Assembly (NCBI GenBank): GCA_009920225.1
Contig: RGAJ01000167.1
Location: 1-5,061 of the forward strand
Direction: 5' to 3'
Length of the DNA: 5,061 bases
Origin: Paracoccaceae bacterium
GTDB taxonomy: Bacteria; Pseudomonadota; Alphaproteobacteria; Rhodobacterales; Rhodobacteraceae
A program made the translations under genes and the position numbers. Under the pieces are notes generated by a model. The model was given only the letters and a program-made list of their open reading frames with translations. It made no database searches and was not told the DNA's origin. Of this stretch, positions 1 through 5,061 are shown piece after piece. How positions within the stretch are numbered: the first letter of the stretch is position 1; each line of letters opens with the position of its first letter.

Positions 1-1270
1 GAAACACCAAAGGCGCCACAATCACGATCAAACCTGATGGTTCCATAAACTGGCCACCGATCAACAAAATCACGTTCACAACGATCAAGAACATGACCGG
101 CCCAAACCCATATGCCAGCATCATTTCGGTGATTTGTTGCGGGATTTGTTCGTCGGTCAACACATGCTTCAAGATCAGCGCATTCGCGATGATAAACATC
201 AATGTGATGGTCATCTTGCCCGCGTCAAACAAGGTGTTTTTCGTGTCCTTATGGAACACGGTTGTCACCATACGCCACATATCACCAAAGATATGGCGCG
301 GCACAGGCAATTGCCCGTTCCGCAACGTGTCGATCACTGCCAAAATAGTCGCAATCACGATACCGCCCACGGTCGCCGTCCCCAAAGGCACACCAAACAC
401 AAGCCAAATCGCAATGCCCAACACAACACCACCCAGCACCATAATCGGTGCAAAGTTACCGGCCCTTGGCGCGATTTTCGCAAAGACACCCATGTCACGA
501 TAGACAAAGTTCGCGATTAAAAACGCATAGACGGCGGCAACAGCTGCGGCCTCGGTTGGGGTAAAGATACCACCGTAAATTCCGCCAAGGATGATCACGA
601 TCAGCAAAAGACCCCAAATCGCGTCCAAACCGGATTCGATAACCTCACCCCATCCCTTCCATTCGCCTTTGGGCAGGTTTTTGAAGCGTGCTATGACGTA
701 AATCGCCAACATCAACATCGTACCCGCCATCAGACCTGGGATCACACCGGCCAGGAACATCCGGCCCACCGACACATCTGTGGCAGAGGCATAGACCACC
801 ATCACAATGGACGGCGGGATCAAGATGCCCAAGGTACCGGCGTTTGCGATGACACCCGCGGCAAAGTCTTTGGTATATCCGACCTGACGCATTCCGGCGA
901 TCACGATCGACCCAATGGCGACAACGGTTGCGGGGGACGATCCCGACAGCGCCGCAAACAGCATACAGGCAAACACGCCTGCAATCGCCAAACCACCGGG
1001 GAAATGACCAACAATCGCGATGGCAAATCGAATGATCCGTTTCGCTACGCCACCCGTCGACATAAACGTGCTGGCCAAGATAAAGAACGGGATCGCCAAA
1101 AGGGTATAATGCCCCGCCATGGCCTGAAAGAACGACTGCGCGATTGAGGCAAGCGACGTATCGCTAAAAGCCAATAGGAACAGAATAGACGACAACCCAA
1201 GCGATACAGCGATTGGAACACCAATCATCAGCAAAGCAATGATGATTGCGAATAATAATGCAACTTCCAT
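1..1270 (-). CDS. dctM: TRAP transporter large permease DctM (C-terminal part beyond window)
   Basis: This is the large membrane subunit of a TRAP transporter, which carries the substrate across the inner membrane by sodium-coupled (or other ion-coupled) secondary transport. The frame is open for 423 codons to the window edge with no stop, so the gene is partial. Family motifs seen in order are GGVAKR (73–78), SGSSPATVVAIGS (109–121), GILIPPS (148–154), FTPTEAAA (236–243) and EPSG...APLVF (410–423). The rest is almost entirely hydrophobic helices. The ATG at 1270 follows a GAGGG ribosome site (1278–1282) inside the end of dctQ, 3 bases after its stop, so translation is probably coupled. The spacing from FTPTE to EPS is about 174 residues, against roughly 96 in the Rhodobacter capsulatus DctM as I remember it. 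This implies an insertion of 75–80 residues (about 270–345) with two extra hydrophobic segments. Family membership is secure; C4-dicarboxylate as substrate is inferred from the DctP next door. Confidence 0.93.
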   Translation of the reverse strand, partial: MEVALLFAIIIALLMIGVPIAVSLGLSSILFLLAFSDTSLASIAQSFFQAMAGHYTLLAIPFFILASTFMSTGGVAKRIIRFAIAIVGHFPGGLAIAGVFACMLFAALSGSSPATVVAIGSIVIAGMRQVGYTKDFAAGVIANAGTLGILIPPSIVMVVYASATDVSVGRMFLAGVIPGLMAGTMLMLAIYVIARFKNLPKGEWKGWGEVIESGLDAIWGLLLIVIILGGIYGGIFTPTEAAAVAAVYAFLIANFVYRDMGVFAKIAPRAGNFAPIMVLGGVVLGIAIWLVFGVPLGTATVGGIVIATILAVIDTLRNGQLPVPRHIFGDMWRMVTTVFHKDTKNTLFDAGKMTITLMFIIANALILKHVLTDEQIPQQITEMMLAYGFGPVMFLIVVNVILLIGGQFMEPSGLIVIVAPLVF

Positions 1271-1273
1271 AAC

Positions 1274-1966
1274 TTATCCCTCGCTATTCATGTGTTTTAC
1301 ATCATCCACGGCATCTTCTGCCTCGTGGCTGACAATCAAACGATCTGTGTCGCCTTTGATGATGCGGATCGCTGCTTGCACAAATCGAAACAGCAAAAGC
1401 GCCATGCCGAAGGGCAGCATGAAATACGGAATAAAGCGTGGAAGCTTTTCGTATTCTTCGCCCTCATTCATCAATGGTTCGATCCAACGCAACCATTCGG
1501 GAAACGGCAGATCAATCACGGTGTACCATGCGCGATATGAGGTGCGCTTCATCTCTTCAAAACCGGTGGGAAACCATTTTCCGGTCGTCTGCGGCAAGTT
1601 TGCAAAATTTGCCCAATAATCCCACGCCCCTTTGAACAGCAAAAACGCATAGGCAACGCACAAGGCCGCGCTCACCAATCCCAATATCTTTTTATAGTTG
1701 GGTTTGACGCCGTTGATCACTGCGTCTACGCCCAAATGAGCCGTGACTTTCACCGCATAGCTGATCCCAAACAGAACCAACCAAGCGAACAAAAAGCTTA
1801 CTAATTCCAGACCCCAAATCAATCCTGTGTCAAACCCATAGCGGAGCACAACGTTGATAAAGGTCACAAGTGTCATTAACCCCAACAGAACCGCGATCGC
1901 CGTTTCTTCAAAAGAATGAACGAACCGACCAACAGGTCCTTTGGGCTGATATCGAGAAGATGACAT
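1274..1966 (-). CDS. dctQ: TRAP transporter small permease DctQ
   Basis: This is the small inner-membrane subunit that pairs with DctM and helps dock the binding protein. The protein is 230 residues with four predicted membrane helices at about 20–42, 50–72, 92–112 and 177–201. The conserved stretch GISYAVKVTAHLGVDAVIN (67–85), after helix 2, is the typical DctQ signature with its histidine. The loop between helices 3 and 4 (about 113–176) is long and carries six tryptophans (115, 118, 131, 147, 158, 161); it should face the periplasm. The tail is acidic. I chose the ATG at 1966, preceded by a weak GGGGG ribosome site (1972–1976). The in-frame ATG at 2020 lies in the loop of an intergenic hairpin and would add an unlikely N-terminal extension of 18 residues. 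The gene sits between dctP (78 bases upstream) and dctM (3 bases downstream). Minimal DctQ proteins are around 160–170 residues, so this is a large member. Confidence 0.92.
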   Translation of the reverse strand: MSSSRYQPKGPVGRFVHSFEETAIAVLLGLMTLVTFINVVLRYGFDTGLIWGLELVSFLFAWLVLFGISYAVKVTAHLGVDAVINGVKPNYKKILGLVSAALCVAYAFLLFKGAWDYWANFANLPQTTGKWFPTGFEEMKRTSYRAWYTVIDLPFPEWLRWIEPLMNEGEEYEKLPRFIPYFMLPFGMALLLFRFVQAAIRIIKGDTDRLIVSHEAEDAVDDVKHMNSEG

Positions 1967-2000
1967 CTTTGCCCCCAAAAAGTTTTCGGTAGATACAAAT

Positions 2001-2031
2001 ATCCCGAGCCAATGAAACACCAGCTCGGGAT
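2001..2031 (-). terminator. Stem-loop between dctP and dctQ, possible partial terminator or mRNA-stabilising hairpin
   Basis: A perfect 9-bp inverted repeat (ATCCCGAGC at 2001–2009, GCTCGGGAT at 2023–2031) encloses a 13-base loop. It starts 14 bases after the dctP stop codon. In the dctP-to-dctQ direction it is followed by ATTTGTAT, a poor U-tract, so complete termination is unlikely. A partial stop, or a barrier to 3' decay that protects the dctP message, would make DctP more abundant than the membrane subunits. That is the usual need of binding-protein-dependent transporters. The other direction has TTTTAATTTA after the stem, but no plus-strand gene ends here. The hairpin is seen directly; its role is inferred. 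Confidence 0.6.
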
Positions 2032-2044
2032 TTTAATTTAGAAA

Positions 2045-3043
2045 TTAATGTTTCGCGTTAATCGCTTGGGCGGCGTCGATATTTTCTTGACCGACATCTG
2101 CCAGGAATTCACCCCAAACAGGTTTCATTGCATCAACCCATGCTTGGCGCTGTTCTGCTGTCAATTCACGAATTGTGGTGCCCGCGTCCAAAACAGCTTG
2201 GCGTGCTTGTGCGTCTGTGTCGCCGCCTTCTGCGTTGTTTTTAACGGTGACTTCTTGAATGATTGTGCCCAATTGTGTGCGCACGTCTTCTGGCAGACCG
2301 TCCCAGAAATCAACCGATGTCACCAACATGTAATCGATCAAACCGTGGTTTGTTTCTGTGACGCCGTCTTGGACTTCAAAGAATTTCTTGGTGTAGATGT
2401 TTGACCATGTGTTTTCTTGACCGTCCACAACACCTGTTTGCAGCGCGCCGTAAACTTCGGAAAACGCCATTGGCTGTGGGCTTGCGTTCAACGCAGCGAT
2501 TTGCGCTTTGATCACTTCAGATGGCTGAATACGGAACTTCAGACCAGCTGCGTCTTCTGGCGAAATCAATGGTTTGTTCGCTGAGAATTGCTTCATGCCG
2601 TTGTGCCAGAAATCTAAACCTAACAAACCGCGGCGTACCATGGATTCTTTCATCGCTTGGCCAGCTTCTGAGTTTTGGAATTCGTCAACAGCTGCCATGT
2701 TCTTGAACATGAACGGAATGTCGAACAAACGGAACACTTTGGTAAACTGTTCGAACTTTGACAGGGATGGCGCAGCCAATTGAACGTCGCCTTGCAGCAT
2801 TGCTTCTAGAACTTTGTCATCATCGTACAGGGTCGAGTTCGGGAACACTTCCATACAGGCTTTGCCGTTCATTTCGTCGTTCACGCGGTTCATCAGCTCG
2901 ACAGCAGCTTTGCCTTTTTGTGTGGCTTCTGTTGTCACGTGGCTGAATTTGATGACGATTTCGCCATCGTCACAGGCTGCAGATACAGCGCCTGCAGATA
3001 CAGTAAGGGTCAGCGCAGTCAGCGCAGCAGTAAATAATTTCAT
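2045..3043 (-). CDS. dctP: C4-dicarboxylate TRAP transporter substrate-binding protein DctP
   Basis: This is the periplasmic binding protein that captures C4-dicarboxylates such as succinate, fumarate and malate and delivers them to DctQM. It is 332 residues long, normal for the family. Residues 1–22 form a Sec signal peptide (Lys2, hydrophobic core, cleavage probably after VSA at 20–22). The mature protein begins AACDDGEIVIKFSHV. The stretch GLKFRIQPSEV contains Arg171, the position of the conserved arginine that grips the substrate carboxylate in this family. The segment DGQENTWSNIYTKKFFEVQ (208–226) and the ending EQRQAWVDAMKPVW (297–310) are characteristic of true DctP rather than sialate or ectoine binders. 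Two cysteines (24 and 63) could form a disulfide. The ATG at 3043 has a strong GGGAGG ribosome site; an in-frame ATG at 3118 would put 25 non-signal residues in front and is rejected. It is the first transporter gene after the regulatory gap. Which dicarboxylate is preferred cannot be read from the sequence. Confidence 0.95.
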   Translation of the reverse strand: MKLFTAALTALTLTVSAGAVSAACDDGEIVIKFSHVTTEATQKGKAAVELMNRVNDEMNGKACMEVFPNSTLYDDDKVLEAMLQGDVQLAAPSLSKFEQFTKVFRLFDIPFMFKNMAAVDEFQNSEAGQAMKESMVRRGLLGLDFWHNGMKQFSANKPLISPEDAAGLKFRIQPSEVIKAQIAALNASPQPMAFSEVYGALQTGVVDGQENTWSNIYTKKFFEVQDGVTETNHGLIDYMLVTSVDFWDGLPEDVRTQLGTIIQEVTVKNNAEGGDTDAQARQAVLDAGTTIRELTAEQRQAWVDAMKPVWGEFLADVGQENIDAAQAINAKH

Positions 3044-3050
3044 CTGATTT

Positions 3051-3056
3051 CCTCCC
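3051..3056 (-). promoter_or_regulatory. Strong ribosome binding site of dctP
   Basis: On the minus strand GGGAGG lies 7 bases before the ATG at 3043. It is the best Shine-Dalgarno match in the window and settles the dctP start in favour of the signal-peptide form. It also fits the high expression expected of a binding protein. Confidence 0.85.
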
Positions 3057-3153
3057 AAATAAATACGGCCCGATGCGGGGCTGGCGGTATGTAACCCTAT
3101 TCGATCACAGGGGTGCAAACAAAGATTGGCACGCGATGAAAAATTTATTTATC

Positions 3154-3184
3154 TATATAACTCAACATCTTGCGATCGCCCCAA
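3154..3184 (-). promoter_or_regulatory. Weak candidate sigma-70-type promoter for dctPQM
   Basis: On the minus strand TTGGGG (3184–3179) and TTATAT (3160–3155) are 18 bases apart and lead into an AT-rich stretch (3137–3160). If used, transcription would start near 3148, giving a leader of about 100 bases. The paired palindromes would then be centred about 75 and 106 bases upstream, a normal distance for an activator acting on sigma-70 polymerase. The match is only partial and other placements are possible. Searching the minus strand of the gap for GG-N10-GC gave only AGGGTTACATACCGCC (about 3084–3099), a poor sigma-54 match. Confidence 0.28.
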
Positions 3185-3213
3185 ACAGACGCCTAAAATG
3201 ATACCGCTAACGG

Positions 3214-3231
3214 TGTGCGAAATTCCACACA
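3214..3231. promoter_or_regulatory. Probable DctD operator, promoter-proximal imperfect palindrome
   Basis: The plus strand reads TGTGCGAAATTCCACACA. It matches the perfect palindrome at 3246–3263 in 16 of 18 positions, differing only by symmetric G-to-A changes at positions 7 and 14. Its centre is 32 bp from that of the other site, close to three helical turns, so two bound dimers would sit on the same DNA face. It lies in the gap ahead of dctP and next to the gene for a regulator with a Fis-type DNA-binding domain, which makes DctD the obvious ligand. The palindrome is seen; its ligand is inferred. Confidence 0.7.
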
Positions 3232-3245
3232 TACATATTTTCAAC

Positions 3246-3263
3246 TGTGCGGAATTCCGCACA
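3246..3263. promoter_or_regulatory. Probable DctD operator, distal perfect palindrome
   Basis: TGTGCGGAATTCCGCACA is an uninterrupted 18-bp perfect palindrome beginning 7 bases after the dctD stop codon. It could fold as a 7-bp stem with an AATT loop, but in the dctD direction it is followed by GTTGAAAA rather than a U-run. It therefore does not look like a terminator. The near-identical second copy at helical spacing argues for protein binding. Together the two sites form a tandem activator-binding region upstream of dctPQM. Confidence 0.75.
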
Positions 3264-3270
3264 AAAATAC

Positions 3271-4503
3271 CTAGCGATATTCTTCCGCCCGAATCCCATA
3301 TTTTGACAGTTTGTCGTAAAAAGTTTTGCGCGGGATTTGCAGGACCTTGATGGCTTCGCTGACTTTGCCATCGCATTTGCGCAAGGTGTCAACAAGAATT
3401 GATTTTTCAACCTTTGCAATTTGTTCGGCCAAGCTCGGCATTGTGAGAGCACTGTGTGCGTCATTTTTATCGACGCCTAAGACAAAACGCATCGCAAGGC
3501 TCATCAAGGCGCGCGCGTTCCCTGGCCAATCTCGGGCCATCAGATCGGACAGAAAATCGGCGCTGATATCTGGCATCGGATGTCCTGATTGCTCTGCCGC
3601 TTGGGCGACATAGTGGCGAAACAGGATCGGTATGTCTTCGGGGCGCTCGGACAGCGACGGGATGCGCACCGTCACTGTCGACACGCGATAAAACAAATCC
3701 ACCATCAACCGACCATCGCGTTCTAATTGGTCCAATGGCACATTGCTTCCTGCGATGATGCGCGGCATTGGATCGGTCCCGTCCATATGATCTTGGAGAG
3801 CAATTTGCGTATCGGGCGGCATGGTTTCAATGGCATCTAGAAACAGCGTACCACCAATGCAATTGGACAGCGCAATCACCAATTCTTCGCGCCCTAATCC
3901 GTCGGCGGATCGTTTGAAAAACGGACCTTTGGAAAATGTCGACGACATATGGATCACTTCGGCGACTTTGGATATTCCGGTTCCCGGTGCGCCGGTGACC
4001 AAGACATCCGTTTGCAAGGCCGCAGCCGCACGCACCTGTTTTCGCAATTGTTCGGCCGCACCTGAATCGCCAAAGATCAGCCGCGCGGCAGGATCGCTTT
4101 TCTCTAACTGCTCTTTCAGCCGTCGGTTTTCCAAGACCAAATGCCGCGTGGTCAACGCCCGATCGATAACGGGCAACAACGTGTCTGCGCCACAGGGTTT
4201 TTCCAGAAAATCAAACGCGCCGCGCCCGACCGCACGGACCGCCATCGGGATATCACCTTCGCCCGTTAGAATGATGATAGGCAAATCGACATCCACAGAA
4301 TGGACGTAGTCCAGCACATAAAACCCGTCACGCCCCGGCATGCGAACATCGGTCAAAATCACGCCATCAAATCCATGGGCGATATGATCTTTGGCTTCTA
4401 CAAACGACCCTGTCGTAATGACGCTGTGATCGGCAAGTTCAAGCGTTTGCCCCAAGGCCGCCCGCACCGCTGCATCGTCATCAATGACCAAAACCCGCCC
4501 CAT
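3271..4503 (-). CDS. dctD: DctD-type response regulator with degenerate AAA+ domain, probably sigma-54 independent
   Basis: This is the response regulator partner of DctB and the likely controller of dctPQM; it is 410 residues. The receiver domain (about 1–118) is intact, with acidic pocket Asp8–Asp10, phospho-acceptor Asp52 in LTDVRMPG, Thr80 and Lys102. A linker helix (120–136) follows, then an NtrC-family AAA+ domain (about 140–345). That domain has lost its working parts: Walker A reads GAPGTGIS with Ile177 for lysine, about 19 residues including the GAFTGA loop are missing between 185 and 215, and Walker B reads GGTLFLDAI with Ala224 for glutamate. The expected arginine finger is Met267, while Arg273 and the WPGNAR sensor II (326–331) remain. 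The Fis-type HTH (about 365–405) has RKTFYDKLSKYGI, typical of DctD. The ATG at 4503 overlaps the dctB stop by one base and has a GAGGA site at 4510–4514. There is no frameshift, so the gene looks maintained. It probably regulates through phosphorylation and DNA binding without sigma-54 remodelling. Confidence 0.9.
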   Translation of the reverse strand: MGRVLVIDDDAAVRAALGQTLELADHSVITTGSFVEAKDHIAHGFDGVILTDVRMPGRDGFYVLDYVHSVDVDLPIIILTGEGDIPMAVRAVGRGAFDFLEKPCGADTLLPVIDRALTTRHLVLENRRLKEQLEKSDPAARLIFGDSGAAEQLRKQVRAAAALQTDVLVTGAPGTGISKVAEVIHMSSTFSKGPFFKRSADGLGREELVIALSNCIGGTLFLDAIETMPPDTQIALQDHMDGTDPMPRIIAGSNVPLDQLERDGRLMVDLFYRVSTVTVRIPSLSERPEDIPILFRHYVAQAAEQSGHPMPDISADFLSDLMARDWPGNARALMSLAMRFVLGVDKNDAHSALTMPSLAEQIAKVEKSILVDTLRKCDGKVSEAIKVLQIPRKTFYDKLSKYGIRAEEYR

Positions 4504-5061
4504 TATGCGTCCTCGTGATAGGGTTGCAATTCCACCGTTAGCTTTGCGCCATCTATGGTATTTTCACCCCGAATGTCACCCCCAAAGCTTTGCACCAAAC
4601 CATAGGAAATCGATAGGCCCAATCCCATGCCATCTTCGTCCCCAACGGTTTTTGTCGAATAAAACGGGTCAAAAATCTTTTCCGGCTCTGCAATCCCGGG
4701 ACCGGTATCGGCCACCCACAAATGAACGGTGTCTGAGCGCGTGATGCCAATTCGGATAACACGGTCGCGGGAATGCGCCATTGCGTCGGCGGCGTTGGAA
4801 ATCAGGTTGACGACCACCTGCCCCAATCGCACGTCACCCGCAATCACATAGATTGGATGAGTGGGGGCTGTCCAATCAATCCTGATCCCGTCTTTGTTGC
4901 ATCGGCTTTGCATGAGCTCTATCGCGCTATCGACCACGCTTACCACATCGACACGCCCCATTGGTTCATGTTCATTTCGCGCAAACGCGCGTAGATTTTT
5001 GATGATGCGCGCCATGCGCTGCGACAGTGATGTGATCTGCGCCAGATTTGATGACACGGTG
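4503..5061 (-). CDS. dctB: DctB-type sensor histidine kinase, C-terminal part only
   Basis: This is the C-terminal catalytic part of the membrane sensor kinase that should phosphorylate DctD. The reading frame is open to the window edge, giving about 185 codons; the sensor domain, membrane helices and the phospho-accepting histidine lie outside. The visible part starts in the second dimerisation helix (SLSQRMARIIKNLRAFAR, codons about 5027–4974), the usual spot just after the H-box. A complete HATPase_c domain follows: N-box DVRLGQVVVNLISNAADAM, G1 box VADTGPGI, F-box KIFDPFYSTK and G2 box GMGLGLSISYGLVQSFGG. All key residues are present, so the kinase looks active. Assignment to DctB rests on this arrangement and on the adjoining dctD and dctPQM; a related NtrB-like kinase cannot be excluded from the fragment alone. 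The in-frame GTG at 5057 is internal and not a start. The TAA stop shares its last A with the dctD start codon. Confidence 0.87.
   Translation of the reverse strand, partial: TVSSNLAQITSLSQRMARIIKNLRAFARNEHEPMGRVDVVSVVDSAIELMQSRCNKDGIRIDWTAPTHPIYVIAGDVRLGQVVVNLISNAADAMAHSRDRVIRIGITRSDTVHLWVADTGPGIAEPEKIFDPFYSTKTVGDEDGMGLGLSISYGLVQSFGGDIRGENTIDGAKLTVELQPYHEDA

Noticed and set aside
93..520. Two overlapping plus-strand open frames of 128 and 136 codons
   Set aside because: They lie antisense to dctM, which shows clear family motifs throughout; their products have no recognisable features or ribosome sites.
1967..2020. Longer DctQ starting at the ATG at 2020
   Set aside because: The start would lie in the loop of the intergenic hairpin, has no ribosome site, and adds residues unlike DctQ N-termini.
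3044..3118. Longer DctP starting at the ATG at 3118
   Set aside because: The ATG at 3043 has a strong GGGAGG site and begins a standard signal peptide; the extension would bury it.
3126..3144. TTGGCACG on the plus strand as the -24 element of a sigma-54 promoter
   Set aside because: The -12 position reads GAAA rather than TTGC, and transcription would run rightwards, antisense into dctD, with no plus-strand gene to serve.
3172..3179. GCGATCGC octamer palindrome as an operator
   Set aside because: It is a common short self-complementary word with no second copy nearby; nothing else supports a binding role.
3246..3263. Perfect palindrome as the dctD terminator
   Set aside because: No U-run follows it in the dctD direction, and a second near-copy at helical spacing points to a protein-binding site.
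3126..3376. Short open frames on both strands crossing the regulatory gap and the end of dctD
   Set aside because: They run through the palindromes and the HTH-coding end of dctD in other frames and have no family resemblance or convincing ribosome site.
4503..5057. Stand-alone 184-residue kinase-like protein starting at GTG 5057
   Set aside because: The frame continues upstream to the window edge and the GTG falls inside the dimerisation region of a histidine kinase; no ribosome site can be seen.

Overview
The window holds one colinear, minus-strand C4-dicarboxylate uptake locus, read from right to left as dctB – dctD – (regulatory gap) – dctP – dctQ – dctM. It encodes a DctB/DctD-type two-component system followed by a three-part TRAP (tripartite ATP-independent periplasmic) transporter. 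Both ends run off the window, so dctB lacks its N-terminal part and dctM its C-terminal part. The protein sequences and gene order suggest an alphaproteobacterium, most likely a marine Rhodobacterales/Roseobacter-type organism. This is inferred from family resemblance and is not demonstrated.

Right part (3271–5061): the catalytic half of the sensor kinase DctB ends in a one-base TAATG overlap with dctD, so the two are probably co-translated. DctD has an intact receiver domain and an intact Fis-type helix-turn-helix, but its central AAA+ domain is degenerate. The Walker A lysine, the sigma-54-contacting GAFTGA loop, the Walker B glutamate and one arginine-finger position are all gone. It is therefore unlikely to act as a sigma-54 activator, despite what an automatic annotation would probably say.

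Middle (3044–3270): the 227-base gap between dctD and dctP carries two closely related palindromes, one a perfect 18-mer and one matching it at 16 of 18 positions. Their centres are 32 bp apart, about three helical turns. I found no convincing sigma-54 promoter downstream of them, only a weak sigma-70-like candidate, which fits the degenerate DctD. The likely circuit is: DctB senses dicarboxylate, DctD is phosphorylated and binds the palindrome pair, and dctPQM transcription by the housekeeping polymerase is altered.

Left part (1–3043): dctP encodes the secreted binding protein, with a clear signal peptide and the family signature around DGQENTWSNIY. A strong stem-loop separates it from dctQ and may let the binding protein be made in excess of the membrane subunits. 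dctQ (small permease) and dctM (large permease) are 3 bases apart. Both are larger than minimal family members: DctQ has a long, tryptophan-rich loop between helices 3 and 4, and DctM has an apparent insertion of about 75–80 residues with two extra hydrophobic segments.

The overall system is a known type. The unusual points are the ATPase-dead DctD with its paired operator, and the enlarged DctM. No RNA genes, mobile elements, CRISPR arrays or prophage sequences were seen.
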